Below are positions 7,516 to 16,706 of a DNA stretch of 64,000 nt, one piece after another. Made by a program: the position numbers and the translations under genes. The notes beneath the pieces are model-generated. The model saw nothing but the letters and a program-made list of their open reading frames with translations, was not told where the DNA came from and made no database searches. Source of the stretch: Pectobacterium cacticida (GTDB lineage: Bacteria > Pseudomonadota > Gammaproteobacteria > Enterobacterales > Enterobacteriaceae); NCBI RefSeq assembly GCF_036885195.1, contig NZ_CP133656.1:3286001-3350000 (forward strand). The letters are read 5' to 3'. The stretch's first letter is position 1. Each line of letters begins with the position of its first letter.

Positions 7516-8532
7516 GTGTTCAATCAATTACTACATCGTTCAGCCGCCGTGCTGAAAATCAGCCTGCCTTGCCTGTTACTGCTCTCTGCTTCGGCGTTCG
7601 CCAAGCCTACGCTAACCGTTTATACCTATGACTCATTCGCTTCCGAATGGGGTCCGGGGCCCGTCATCAAAACCGCTTTTGAGAAAGCGTGCGAGTGCGA
7701 ACTGAATTTCGTCGCGTTGGAAGATGGCGCATCGCTATTGAACCGGCTGCGAATGGAAGGTAAAAACAGCAAAGCGGACATCATTCTGGGGCTGGACAAC
7801 AACCTGTTGCAGGCAGCGGAGCAAACCGGCCTGTTTGCCCCACACCATCTCGACACCAGCGCCGTTACGGTGCCGGGCGGCTGGAACAATAAGACCTTCG
7901 TGCCTTACGACTACGGCTATTTCGCTTTTGTCTATAACAAAGAGACGCTGAAAAATCCGCCGAAAAGCCTGCATGAGCTGGTAGACAGCGACACGCCGTG
8001 GAAAGTGATCTATCAGGATCCTCGTACCAGCACACCGGGACTGGGACTGCTGCTATGGATGCAAAAAGTATATGGCGATGAGGCACCGCAAGCCTGGCAG
8101 AAGCTGGCGAAGAAAACCGTTACCGTCACCAAAGGCTGGAGCGAAGCCTATGGCCTGTTCCTGAAAGGGGAAGCCGATCTGGTGCTGAGCTACACCACGT
8201 CTCCGGCCTACCACATTATTGAAGAGAAGAAAGACAATTACGCCGCCGCAACCTTCAGCGAAGGGCACTATCTGCAAATCGAAATCGCCGGGCAACTGGC
8301 TTCCAGCAAAAATCCCGAACTGGCAAAACGCTTTATGCAGTTCATCCTCAGTCCAACCTTCCAGCAGGCGATCCCTACCACGAACTGGATGTACCCAGCC
8401 GTTAAAACCGACCTGCCTGCGGGCTTCGCCACGCTCAAGGTGCCGGAAAAAGCCATGCAGTTCAGCGCACAGGACGTCGCCACTCACCGGACGCAGTGGA
8501 TTCAGGCATGGCAACGCGCCGTCAGCCACTGA
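7516..8532 (+). CDS. thiB: Thiamine/TPP ABC transporter substrate-binding protein
   Basis: Periplasmic binding protein that delivers thiamine and its phosphates to ThiPQ. The mature part matches E. coli ThiB closely (KPTLTVYTYDSFASEWGPGP, RMEGKNSKADIILGLDNNLL, KKTVTVTKGWSEAYGLFLKG). I place the start at GTG 7516, with CAGGAG at 7504-7509 upstream, giving 338 residues and a signal peptide ending at ASAFA-KP. A GTG at 7549 would give an N-terminus more like the E. coli one (MLKK). The frame upstream of 7516 overlaps the riboswitch and should not be translated. It is first in thiBPQ, overlaps thiP by 25 bp and is controlled by the TPP riboswitch. Confidence 0.94.
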   Translation: MFNQLLHRSAAVLKISLPCLLLLSASAFAKPTLTVYTYDSFASEWGPGPVIKTAFEKACECELNFVALEDGASLLNRLRMEGKNSKADIILGLDNNLLQAAEQTGLFAPHHLDTSAVTVPGGWNNKTFVPYDYGYFAFVYNKETLKNPPKSLHELVDSDTPWKVIYQDPRTSTPGLGLLLWMQKVYGDEAPQAWQKLAKKTVTVTKGWSEAYGLFLKGEADLVLSYTTSPAYHIIEEKKDNYAAATFSEGHYLQIEIAGQLASSKNPELAKRFMQFILSPTFQQAIPTTNWMYPAVKTDLPAGFATLKVPEKAMQFSAQDVATHRTQWIQAWQRAVSH

Positions 8533-10115
8533 TCGGCGGACGTTTGTGGCCAGGGCTACTGGCTACCACGCTGTTAATTTCCGTTGCCGTACTGGCTTTC
8601 GGCGCCTTGTGGCTACAGGCGCCGGGCAGCCAGTGGCGCACGCTATGGCATGACAGCTATCTCTGGCATGTTATTCGGTTCACCTTCTGGCAAGCCTTTC
8701 TCTCCGCGCTGTTTTCTACCGTGCCAGCCATTTTTCTCGCCAGAGCGCTGTATCGACGGCGTTTTCCCGGCCACCGTTGGCTGTTGCGCCTGTGCGCGAT
8801 GACGCTGGTGCTGCCCGTGCTGGTGGCCATTTTTGGCCTACTCAGCGTGTATGGGCGTCAGGGCTGGCTGGCCTCTGCATTAGGCTGGTTTGACCTGAAA
8901 TACACGTTTTCACTCTATGGATTGCAAGGCATTCTGCTGGCGCATGTGTTCTTCAATCTGCCGCTGGCGACCCGATTGCTGTTGCAGTCGCTGGAGGGGA
9001 TAGCTACCGAGCAACGCCAACTGGCTGCGAATCTCGGCATGAACGGCTGGCAACATTTCCGCCTGCTGGAATGGCCCGTCCTGCGCCGACAAATTTTGCC
9101 GACCGGCGCGCTGATTTTTATGCTCTGTTTTGCCAGCTTTGCTACGGTGCTGTCGCTGGGCGGCGGCCCGCGGGCGACCACCATTGAGCTGGCTATCTAT
9201 CAGGCATTAAGCTTTGATTACGATCCGGCGCGCGCGGCACTGCTGGCGTTAATTCAGATGGTTTGTTGTCTCGGTTTGGTGCTGTTAAGCCAGCGGCTTG
9301 GGCGCATTCTGCCCGTCGGCAGCACACAGCAACTCGCCTGGCGCAACCCGCAGGATAGCGCGTTAAGCCGTCTCACCGATGGCATGATGATTGGCGCGCT
9401 GTTGCTACTGGTCGTTCCTCCCTTGCTGGCCGTGGTGGTGGATGGCGTGAACCGCTCGCTGGTTAGCGTGCTGCAACAGCCCGTGCTCTGGCAAACGCTG
9501 TTGACCTCGCTGCGCATCGCTCTGGGCGCGGGGCTTTTATGTCTGGCGTTGACCATGATGCTGCTCTGGAGCAGCCGCGAGCTCACGTTACGCCAGAAGC
9601 CGCTCTATGGGCAGTTGATGAATCTGAGCGGTATGCTCATCCTCGCCATGCCCGGCATTGTGCTGGCAACCGGCTTTTTCCTACTGCTGAATAACAGCAT
9701 TGGCTTACCGCAATCCCCTTACGCGCTGGTGGTGTTCACCAACGCGCTGATGGCAATTCCGTACGCGATCAAAGTGTTGGAAAACCCGATGCTGGACGTT
9801 GCCGAGCGCTATAATCGGCTCTGTGCGTCTCTGGATATTCGCGGCTGGCAGCGGCTGAAGATCATCGAGATGGCTGCACTGAAGCAGCCGCTAGCACAGG
9901 CGTTAGCCTTTGCCTGCGTGCTATCGCTCGGTGATTTCGGCGTCATCGCGCTGTTTGGCAATGAGCAGTTCCGCACGCTGCCGTTCTATCTGTACCAGCA
10001 AATTGGTTCCTATCGCAGCGCTGACGGTGCAGTGACAGCACTGCTGTTGATGCTGCTGTGCTTTATGTTATTTACCCTGATTGAGAAACTGGCGGGCCGT
10101 CATGATCGCGCTTGA
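8508..10115 (+). CDS. thiP: Thiamine/TPP ABC transporter permease
   Basis: Inner-membrane permease of the thiamine and TPP importer. The 535-residue protein consists of two fused permease halves with about 12 membrane segments. Each half carries an EAA-type loop: QRQLAANLGMNGWQHFRLLEWP in the first and YNRLCASLDIRGWQRLKIIE in the second. The start MATRRQPLI corresponds to that of E. coli ThiP (536 residues), so ATG 8508 is preferred over one four codons upstream. It overlaps thiB by 25 bp and thiQ by 14 bp, indicating translational coupling. It shares TPP-riboswitch control with thiB. Confidence 0.95.
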   Translation: MATRRQPLIGGRLWPGLLATTLLISVAVLAFGALWLQAPGSQWRTLWHDSYLWHVIRFTFWQAFLSALFSTVPAIFLARALYRRRFPGHRWLLRLCAMTLVLPVLVAIFGLLSVYGRQGWLASALGWFDLKYTFSLYGLQGILLAHVFFNLPLATRLLLQSLEGIATEQRQLAANLGMNGWQHFRLLEWPVLRRQILPTGALIFMLCFASFATVLSLGGGPRATTIELAIYQALSFDYDPARAALLALIQMVCCLGLVLLSQRLGRILPVGSTQQLAWRNPQDSALSRLTDGMMIGALLLLVVPPLLAVVVDGVNRSLVSVLQQPVLWQTLLTSLRIALGAGLLCLALTMMLLWSSRELTLRQKPLYGQLMNLSGMLILAMPGIVLATGFFLLLNNSIGLPQSPYALVVFTNALMAIPYAIKVLENPMLDVAERYNRLCASLDIRGWQRLKIIEMAALKQPLAQALAFACVLSLGDFGVIALFGNEQFRTLPFYLYQQIGSYRSADGAVTALLLMLLCFMLFTLIEKLAGRHDRA

Positions 10116-10812
10116 GAAATTGACCTACTTCTATCAGCACTTGCCCATGCGTTTTGATTTTCACGTCAAACCGGGTGAACGCGTTGCTATCCTCGGCCCC
10201 AGCGGCGCAGGGAAAAGTACGCTGCTGAATCTGATTGCCGGTTTCCTGATGGCGGACAGCGGCGAGTTGTGGCTTAACGGTGAGCCTCACCGCGAGACAC
10301 CTCCCGCTAAACGGCCGGTTTCGATTCTGTTTCAGGAAAATAACCTGTTTCCGCATCTGACGATTGGGCAAAACATCGCGCTGGGATTGCACCCCGGTCT
10401 GCGGCTCAGTGCCGCACAGCGTGAAACGCTACGGCAGATCGCCGCTCGGGTCGGCCTGGCGGATCTTCTGGATCGTCTACCGTCGCAGGTTTCCGGCGGG
10501 CAACGCCAGCGCGCGGCTCTGGCACGCTGTCTGGTGCGCCACCAGCCTATTCTGCTGCTGGATGAGCCATTCTCAGCGCTTGATCCGGCGCTGCGTCAGG
10601 AGATGCTCGATCTGGTGGAAAGCGTATGTCAGGAGCGTGAGTTCACCCTGCTAATGGTGTCCCACAATCTGGATGATGCCCAGCGGATCGCAAAGCGTAC
10701 GGTGCTGATCGTGGATGGGCAGATTTATTACGATGGTTCGACGCAGGCGCTACAGGACGGCAGCGCGGCCGCGGCCACCGTACTGGGAATTTCGCATACG
10801 CCTGCTGGGTAA
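10102..10812 (+). CDS. thiQ: Thiamine/TPP ABC transporter ATPase
   Basis: ATPase of the ThiBPQ importer, on the cytosolic face of ThiP. The 236-residue protein shows Walker A GPSGAGKST (about residues 33-41), the Q-loop in LFQENNLF, the ABC signature SGGQRQRAALARCL, Walker B ILLLDEPFSALDP and the H-loop MVSHN. The start MIALEKLTYFYQHLPMRF aligns with E. coli ThiQ, so ATG 10102 is used rather than an in-frame start seven codons upstream inside thiP. It is the last gene of the operon. In E. coli the next gene is yabI; here the ilvBN operon lies between. Confidence 0.95.
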   Translation: MIALEKLTYFYQHLPMRFDFHVKPGERVAILGPSGAGKSTLLNLIAGFLMADSGELWLNGEPHRETPPAKRPVSILFQENNLFPHLTIGQNIALGLHPGLRLSAAQRETLRQIAARVGLADLLDRLPSQVSGGQRQRAALARCLVRHQPILLLDEPFSALDPALRQEMLDLVESVCQEREFTLLMVSHNLDDAQRIAKRTVLIVDGQIYYDGSTQALQDGSAAAATVLGISHTPAG

Positions 10813-10837
10813 ACGACCGCGTAATTCGTTAATATTT

Positions 10838-10909
10838 TGTGATCCGTGCAACATATTGCGTTTTTATCCCTTGTAGGTATTGTGTCTTTTTCTCCTACCG
10901 TGCTTATAT
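10838..10909 (+). promoter_or_regulatory. Putative ivbL-ilvBN promoter with CRP-like half site
   Basis: TGTGA at 10838-10842 is followed after six bases by CAACA, a CRP site with a degenerate right half. Downstream, TTGTGT (10880-10885) and TTATAT (10904-10909) are separated by 18 bases and could form -35 and -10 boxes. E. coli ilvBN is activated by cAMP-CRP, so a CRP site would fit. The elements are weak matches and the assignment is tentative. Confidence 0.4.
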
Positions 10910-11020
10910 GACGGAGGCACATTGAGCCTCACCCGTAATGGGAACGAGCTCTTGATGATATCGGGCTTTTGACGACAAATAGCTCGGCCGCATATAACCC
11001 AAACTTGAATTAGGATTCCC

Positions 11021-11128
11021 GTGACGCACTACTCTTCTGCCACTTCAGCACTACTAAGCACCGCGCATGTTGACGCGGTCGTCGTCGTGCGTGTGGTCGT
11101 CGTGGTGGTCGTCGGCAACGCGCCGTAA
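11021..11128 (+). CDS. ivbL: ilvBN operon leader peptide IvbL
   Basis: A 35-residue leader peptide that senses charged tRNA-Val for attenuation of ilvBN. Starting at GTG 11021 it reads through TSALLSTAHVDA into an uninterrupted run of ten Val codons broken by a single Arg (VVVVRVVVVVV) and ends GNAP. That is almost the same C-terminus as E. coli IvbL (VVVVRVVVVVGNAP). TAGGATT precedes the start. A rho-independent attenuator follows 23 bases after the stop. Scarcity of valine should stall ribosomes on the Val run and prevent termination. It contains few Leu codons (two, adjacent) outside the run, so valine should be the main signal. Confidence 0.93.
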   Translation: MTHYSSATSALLSTAHVDAVVVVRVVVVVVVGNAP

Positions 11129-11151
11129 CGGGTTCCGAATCGAAGATTCTC

Positions 11152-11193
11152 AAACCCCGCCGGCGCCAGCCGAGCGGGGTTTCTTATTTTTAT
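11152..11193 (+). terminator. ilvBN attenuator
   Basis: A 9-bp stem AAACCCCGC (11152-11160) with GCGGGGTTT (11174-11182), then a T-rich tail up to 11193. It lies between the valine-rich leader peptide and ilvB and fits the attenuation terminator. Confidence 0.88.
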
Positions 11194-11236
11194 CTCCCGC
11201 TCCGACACCGCGCCGGCCCTAATGAAGGATGTAAGC

Positions 11237-12901
11237 ATGCGTTACACAGGCGCTCAGTTAATTGTCCGACTGCTCGAACAGCAGGGCATCACCACCGTAT
11301 CGGGTATCCCCGGCGGCGCGGCGCTGCCGTTATATGATGCACTGAGTCAAAGTAAAACTATTCGCCACATTCTGGCGCGACACGAACAAGGTGCGGGGTT
11401 TATGGCACAGGGTATGGCGCGAGCCAGCGGGCGTGCCGCCGTTTGCATGGCTTCCAGCGGGCCGGGGGCGACTAACCTGCTCACCGCCATTGCCGATGCC
11501 AAACTGGATTCGATTCCACTGGTGTGCATCACCGGCCAGGTGCCTTCCTGTATGATCGGCACCGACGCCTTTCAGGAAGTCGACACGTACGGCATCTCCA
11601 TTCCCGTGACTAAACATAACTACCTGGTGCGAGACGTCAACGAACTCCCACGCGTGATCCCAGAAGCCTTTCGCATCGCCCAATCGGGCCGCCCCGGACC
11701 GGTGTGGATCGATATTCCCAAAGACATTCAGAACGCAACCCTTGAGTTGAGCGAACTCCCTGGTGTCCTGCCCCTCGCTACGCCGCCTGCCCCCCTCCAG
11801 CAGGACATCGAGCGGGCAGCCGCTATGATTAATGCGGCTCAACGTCCGGTTCTTTATCTGGGGGGCGGGATCATTAGCAGCAGCGCGCATAAACAAGCGC
11901 TGCAACTGGCGGAACGGTCCAGTCTACCGACCACCATGACGCTGATGGCGCTGGGTGCCATGCCCGTCGATCATCCCCTGTCGCTGGGTATGCTCGGTAT
12001 GCACGCCGCACGATCAACCAATCTGATCCTAGAACAGGCGGATTTGTTAATTGTGCTGGGTGCGCGTTTTGACGATCGCGCGATTGGTAAGGCGGAACAA
12101 TTTTGCCCGCAGGCCAACATTATTCACATCGATATCGATCCCGCCGAATTAGGCAAGATCCGTCAGCCGCATGTGGCAATTAACGCCGATGTCGCGCAGG
12201 CGCTGGAGCAGTTGCTGCCGCATATTGTTGCGCAGCAACGCAGCGTATGGCGTGCCGCCGTTCGTGAGCTGCAACAGGAATTTCCGTTCAACATGCCGAA
12301 TGCTGACGATCCGTTAAGCCATTATGGCCTCATTCAGACTGTGGCCCGCTCACTGACGGACGAAGCCATCATCACCACCGATGTCGGCCAGCATCAGATG
12401 TGGGTCGCCCAGTCTTATCCACTGCGCCGTCCGCGCCAGTGGCTGACATCCGGCGGGTTTGGCACGATGGGCTTTGGCCTGCCTGCGGCGATTGGCGCCG
12501 CGCTGGCCGAGCCGGAACGCACCGTGGTGTGCTTCTCCGGTGACGGTAGCCTGATGATGAATATTCAGGAAATGGCAACGGCTGCCGAAGAAGGGCTCAA
12601 CGTTAAAATCGTCCTGATGAACAACCAGTCGCTTGGTCTGGTTCATCAGCAGCAGTCCATGTTTTTCCAGCAGCGGATCTTTGCCGCCGATTACCGCTAT
12701 AACACGCATTTTATCGCCATTGCCGCAGGCTTCGGCTTTGCAACTTGCGATCTAAACGCGGCGAACGACCCGCAGGCTGCGCTGCAAGAGGCTCTCAATC
12801 AGCCAGGGCCAACGCTAATCCATGTACGCATCGATACCAATGAGAAAGTTTTGCCTATCGTGCCGCCAGGTGCAGCCAACATCGATATGATCGGAGACTA
12901 A
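11237..12901 (+). CDS. ilvB: Acetolactate synthase I large subunit
   Basis: Catalytic subunit of acetohydroxyacid synthase I: condenses pyruvate with pyruvate or 2-oxobutyrate in branched-chain amino-acid synthesis. The protein matches E. coli IlvB closely along its length. It shows RHEQGAGFMAQGMARASG (with the catalytic Glu), the FAD-region LMALGAMPVDHPLSLGMLG and the ThDP motif GDGSLMMNIQEMATAAEEGL ending in MNN. I prefer ATG 11237, with AAGGA at 11225-11229, over the ATG at 11222, which lacks a ribosome-binding site; this gives 554 residues. Its stop overlaps the ilvN start by one base. It is regulated by the ivbL attenuator. The similarity to the IlvB isozyme, rather than IlvI or IlvG, is supported by the valine leader. 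Confidence 0.94.
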   Translation: MRYTGAQLIVRLLEQQGITTVSGIPGGAALPLYDALSQSKTIRHILARHEQGAGFMAQGMARASGRAAVCMASSGPGATNLLTAIADAKLDSIPLVCITGQVPSCMIGTDAFQEVDTYGISIPVTKHNYLVRDVNELPRVIPEAFRIAQSGRPGPVWIDIPKDIQNATLELSELPGVLPLATPPAPLQQDIERAAAMINAAQRPVLYLGGGIISSSAHKQALQLAERSSLPTTMTLMALGAMPVDHPLSLGMLGMHAARSTNLILEQADLLIVLGARFDDRAIGKAEQFCPQANIIHIDIDPAELGKIRQPHVAINADVAQALEQLLPHIVAQQRSVWRAAVRELQQEFPFNMPNADDPLSHYGLIQTVARSLTDEAIITTDVGQHQMWVAQSYPLRRPRQWLTSGGFGTMGFGLPAAIGAALAEPERTVVCFSGDGSLMMNIQEMATAAEEGLNVKIVLMNNQSLGLVHQQQSMFFQQRIFAADYRYNTHFIAIAAGFGFATCDLNAANDPQAALQEALNQPGPTLIHVRIDTNEKVLPIVPPGAANIDMIGD

Positions 12902-13200
12902 TGACTATGCCAACTCAACCCACTTCTAATCAGGTTACGCTGGAACTCTCAGTACGCAATCACCCCGGGGTCATGTCACACGTTTGCGGGCTATTTGCCC
13001 GCCGCGCATTCAACGTGGAAGGCATTTTATGTATGCCGCTGGCAAACGGTAAGGAAAGCCGAATCTGGCTACTGGTCAAAGATGACCAGCGCCTGCAACA
13101 GATGATCAGTCAGGTGGAAAAATTGGAGGATGTGCTTCAGGTCCGCCGCCACGGTGAGGAGATGCCCATTTTCAGGCAGGTTGCCGAGTTTTATTGCTAG
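12901..13200 (+). CDS. ilvN: Acetolactate synthase I small subunit
   Basis: Regulatory ACT-domain subunit that confers valine feedback inhibition on IlvB. It has 99 residues against 96 in E. coli. The ACT core is clear (TLELSVRNHPGVMSHVCGLF, then ARRAFNVEGILCMPL and SRIWLLVKDDQRLQQMISQV). The ATG at 12901 shares one base with the ilvB stop, so translation is coupled; a second ATG lies at 12907. As in other IlvN proteins, it has a single ACT domain and lacks the extra C-terminal domain of IlvH-type subunits. It is the last gene of the ilvBN operon and converges on yabI. Confidence 0.94.
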   Translation: MTMPTQPTSNQVTLELSVRNHPGVMSHVCGLFARRAFNVEGILCMPLANGKESRIWLLVKDDQRLQQMISQVEKLEDVLQVRRHGEEMPIFRQVAEFYC

Positions 13201-13234
13201 ATGGTCGGGTCGGGGTTCCCCGGCCTGCCCCGCT

Positions 13235-14005
13235 TCATCCATGTAATACCTGCCATAGTAGATTGTAATAAATCGGCATTAATGGGTGCTGAATCAACAT
13301 AATCAACGATGCAATGGCCGCGACAGACATCGCCAGCGCGGCCCAGCGTAGCTGTTTAATCGATACCTTACGGCTAAACCAATCATGGGATGTGCGTTTA
13401 TTACTACGCCACCAGCGCCAAAGTAACCAGCCTGCGACCCACACGGTCACAGCGGTCGCCAGCAGCAACCACTTAAATTGCGCACTGTTCGTCCCTGAAG
13501 GGATATCAATCGCCACACCCGCCAGAATGCCAGGGAAAAAGTAGGCCAGCGGCCACACTAAACAACCGATAGTCGCCGGCACGGCAAATTTGTACGGTGA
13601 CAATCCCAGCATCCCCGCAGCCATTGGGATTAAAGGGCGAGTCGGGCCGATAAAACGCCCGATTAATATCGTCGGCATCGGGTGCCGGTGTAAGGCGTAT
13701 TCCGTCTTTTTCAGCAGTGTTTGGTGCTTTTTCAGGAAAGACCAACGATGCAGCGGTACTTTGAAATACACGCCAATAAAATAGGATATCCAATCGCCTA
13801 GCAAACAACCGATAATACCCGCCGCCCAGGCCGGATAAAGCCCCATTTGTCCACTGCCAATCAGCGCCCCTAGCGTTGCCATCATCACCGTCCCCGGCAG
13901 TAGCAGTCCGACCAAGGCCAGGGATTCCAGAAAAGCAACCAGCATGACGGCAATCAACGAATACGCGAGTGATTGGGTCACCAAATGATCCAGCCATGCT
14001 TCCAT
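13235..14005 (-). CDS. yabI: DedA family inner-membrane protein YabI
   Basis: Polytopic DedA-family protein of 256 residues (E. coli YabI has 254). Family members are implicated in lipid flipping and envelope homeostasis; the activity of YabI itself is not defined. Typical motifs are FLESLALVGLLLPGTVMM, then GDWISYFIG and the DedA signature GRFIGPTRPLIPMAAGML, which holds functionally important arginines. About five to six membrane segments are visible, with a basic stretch (RSNKRTSHDWFSRK) before the last one. It converges on ilvN and its position next to the thi genes matches E. coli apart from the ilvBN insertion. Confidence 0.9.
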   Translation of the reverse strand: MEAWLDHLVTQSLAYSLIAVMLVAFLESLALVGLLLPGTVMMATLGALIGSGQMGLYPAWAAGIIGCLLGDWISYFIGVYFKVPLHRWSFLKKHQTLLKKTEYALHRHPMPTILIGRFIGPTRPLIPMAAGMLGLSPYKFAVPATIGCLVWPLAYFFPGILAGVAIDIPSGTNSAQFKWLLLATAVTVWVAGWLLWRWWRSNKRTSHDWFSRKVSIKQLRWAALAMSVAAIASLIMLIQHPLMPIYYNLLWQVLHG

Positions 14006-14339
14006 AAAACCTACCCATATTGATAAAGACGGTGTCTGCCGACAAAAGATGTTGCGCGGTAATAATGAGTAGATCGTAAAGAGGTTGCAAGTACGTTGCG
14101 AGATGTAAAATCGGACCGCAACGCTTCACTCTTCTACCCCATTATCGCCGTTTCCGTTCCATACATAAGTTTGCCAACAGTCTGAAACCAGGATTATTGG
14201 ATCATAGCAGAAGCCGTTAATCGCTGACGTCGGAGCGGATGAGGCGGCATCAATACCATCGCGCTAGACAGAAACTGTATAAATAACCATACTTAATCCT
14301 ATCTCTTTTTTTCTCTTGTTCGCGATAAAAGGCCGCTTA
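14006..14339. other. Intergenic region yabI-polB
   Basis: A divergent 334-bp promoter region with no supported gene. In E. coli the araBADC genes lie between yabI and polB; none of them is present here. The only element I can name is the degenerate LexA-like site at 14273-14292. Confidence 0.6.
14273..14292 (+). promoter_or_regulatory. Degenerate LexA (SOS) box upstream of polB
   Basis: AACTGTATAAATAACCATAC has the left half CTGTAT of a LexA box and, after ten bases, CAT instead of CAG. E. coli polB (dinA) is an SOS gene with a LexA box in this position, so a weakened site is plausible. It lies about 50 bp before the polB start. Confidence 0.45.
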
Positions 14340-16706
14340 GTGACTCAGGTCCGTCAGGGTTTCCTACTCACCCGCCACTGGAACGATACACCAGCAGGTA
14401 CGCAGGTTGAATTTTGGTTGGCCACCGATGAAGGCCCGCTGTTGGCGCGTTTGCCGCCACAGCAGGCCGTCGCCTTTATTCCCGCGCCGCAGGAATCTCG
14501 TGCAAGAACGCTTTTACGTCAGGAAAAACGCTGGCAGTTGAAACCGCTCGCCCTGCAAGATTTTCACCATCAGCCGCTACTGGGGCTTTATTGCGCGCAA
14601 TATCGGCAACTGCTACGGCTGGAAAAGTTGCTGCGCGAGGGAGGCATTCAGGTTTACGAAGCAGATATCCGTCCGCCGGAGCGCTTTCTTATGGAGCGCT
14701 TTATCACCGCGCCCGTGTGGCTGAGTGGTACGGTTGCGTCGGAAGGACTGCTGACGGATGTCCGCATGAAGCCCGCTCCCGATTACCGCCCAATGCTGCG
14801 ACTGGCGTCACTGGATATCGAAACAAACCGCCACGGTGAACTTTACTGCATCGGGCTGGAAGGCTGCGGACAACGTCAGGTTTATATGCTTGGCCCGCCG
14901 AACGGTACGCCTGTGACCGACGAGGAGTTTTCCCTTGAGTACGTCGCTAGCCGTCCGCTGCTGCTGGAAAGGCTGAATACCTGGATGCAACAGCACGACC
15001 CCGATGCCATTATCGGTTGGAATCTGGTGCAGTTTGATCTGCGCGTTTTGCAAAAGCATGCTGAACGCTACAACATGCCGCTCACGCTGGGGCGCGGCGG
15101 TCAGGCGCTGGAATGGCGGGAGCACGGCTTTAAACAAGGGCATTTCTTTGCCAGCGCGCCTGGCCGCCTGATAATCGATGGTATCGAAGCGCTGAAATCC
15201 GCCACGTGGAATTTTGCCTCATTTAGCCTGGAATTTGTCGCGCAATCGCTGCTGGGTGAAGGCAAAGCCATCGATACGCCCTATCAGCGGATGGATGAAA
15301 TCGACCGCCTCTTTGCCGAAGATAAACCCGCGCTCGCCCGCTATAACCTGAAAGACTGCGAACTGGTGACGCGTATTTTCGATAAAACCGAGCTACTGTC
15401 GTTTTTACTGGAACGCGCCAGCGTTACCGGTTTAGCGGCAGATCGCAGCGGCGGCTCCGTCGCGGCATTTTCCCACCTTTATCTGCCACGGATGCATCGC
15501 ATGGGTTATGTCGCCCCGAATCTGGGCGAGGTCGCACTCGAAGCCAGCCCTGGCGGTTTCGTGATGGATTCGCGCCCCGGTTTGTACGATTCGGTGCTCG
15601 TGCTGGATTACAAAAGCCTCTACCCCTCCATCATTCGTACGTTCCTGATTGACCCCGTTGGGCTGGCGGTGGGAATGCTGCACCCTGACGAAAAACAGGC
15701 TGTTCCCGGCTTTCGCGGCGCGTGGTTCTCCCGCGAACAGCACTGCCTACCGGCGATTGTCGCGCAAATCTGGCAAGGTCGTGAAGCGGCGAAACGGGCC
15801 AATAACAAACCCCTGTCCCAGGCGTTGAAGATCATCATGAATGCCTTTTACGGTGTGCTAGGCGCTACGGGCTGTCGCTTCTTCGATCCGCGTCTGGCCT
15901 CATCAATCACCCTTCGTGGCCATGACATCATGCGCAAAACGCGCGAACTGATCGAGGAACAAGGTTATCCAGTGATTTATGGCGATACCGACTCCACATT
16001 CGTCTGGCTGAAACATACGCATAGCGAACAGGAGGCGACAACGATTGGTAACGCACTGGTTCAACACATTAACCAGTGGTGGAAACACCATCTGCAAGAC
16101 ACCCTGCAATTAACCAGCGCGCTGGAGCTGGAGTTTGAGACGCATTTTCGCCGCTTCCTGATGCCGACCATTCGCGGCGCAGAACAAGGCAGTAAAAAGC
16201 GTTACGCGGGGCTTATCGACACGCCACAGGGCGAAAAAATGGTATTCAAAGGGCTGGAAACCGTACGTACCGACTGGACACCGCTAGCGCAGCAGTTTCA
16301 GCAACAGCTCTATCGGCTCATTTTTAAACAACAACCTTATCAGGCGTGGTTGCGAGACTATGTTAAACGGACGCTAAACGGTGATTTTGACGATCTATTG
16401 ATCTACCGTAAACGGCTACGCCGCAAGCTTGATGATTACCAACGCAACGTGCCGCCCCACGCCAGAGCGGCTAAAATCGCCGATGACTATAATCGCCAGC
16501 AGGGGAGGCCGTTGCAATACCAGAACGGCGGTTGGATCAGCTATGTCATGACCGTTAACGGCCCGGAGCCGCTGGAAACCCGACATTCACCGCTGGATTA
16601 CCAGCATTATGTAGAACGTCAGCTCCAGCCAGTCGCCGACGCCATTCTTCCTTTCCTGCATGACGATTTCACTACGCAGGTGACTGGGCAAATGGGGCTA
16701 TTTTAA
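14340..16706 (+). CDS. polB: DNA polymerase II
   Basis: B-family DNA polymerase with 3'-5' proofreading, used in replication restart and translesion synthesis. The 788-residue product (E. coli 783) has the exonuclease motif SLDIETNRHGELY near residue 155, exonuclease II in DAIIGWNLVQFDLR, polymerase motif A LDYKSLYPSIIRTF, motif B KIIMNAFYGVLG and motif C YGDTDSTF. I chose GTG 14340 with AAAAGG at 14327-14332; it gives an N-terminus (MTQVRQGFLLTRHW) equivalent to that of E. coli. A TTG eight codons upstream lengthens the frame without support. It is followed by rapA in the same direction. The candidate SOS box upstream fits damage induction. Confidence 0.95.
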   Translation: MTQVRQGFLLTRHWNDTPAGTQVEFWLATDEGPLLARLPPQQAVAFIPAPQESRARTLLRQEKRWQLKPLALQDFHHQPLLGLYCAQYRQLLRLEKLLREGGIQVYEADIRPPERFLMERFITAPVWLSGTVASEGLLTDVRMKPAPDYRPMLRLASLDIETNRHGELYCIGLEGCGQRQVYMLGPPNGTPVTDEEFSLEYVASRPLLLERLNTWMQQHDPDAIIGWNLVQFDLRVLQKHAERYNMPLTLGRGGQALEWREHGFKQGHFFASAPGRLIIDGIEALKSATWNFASFSLEFVAQSLLGEGKAIDTPYQRMDEIDRLFAEDKPALARYNLKDCELVTRIFDKTELLSFLLERASVTGLAADRSGGSVAAFSHLYLPRMHRMGYVAPNLGEVALEASPGGFVMDSRPGLYDSVLVLDYKSLYPSIIRTFLIDPVGLAVGMLHPDEKQAVPGFRGAWFSREQHCLPAIVAQIWQGREAAKRANNKPLSQALKIIMNAFYGVLGATGCRFFDPRLASSITLRGHDIMRKTRELIEEQGYPVIYGDTDSTFVWLKHTHSEQEATTIGNALVQHINQWWKHHLQDTLQLTSALELEFETHFRRFLMPTIRGAEQGSKKRYAGLIDTPQGEKMVFKGLETVRTDWTPLAQQFQQQLYRLIFKQQPYQAWLRDYVKRTLNGDFDDLLIYRKRLRRKLDDYQRNVPPHARAAKIADDYNRQQGRPLQYQNGGWISYVMTVNGPEPLETRHSPLDYQHYVERQLQPVADAILPFLHDDFTTQVTGQMGLF

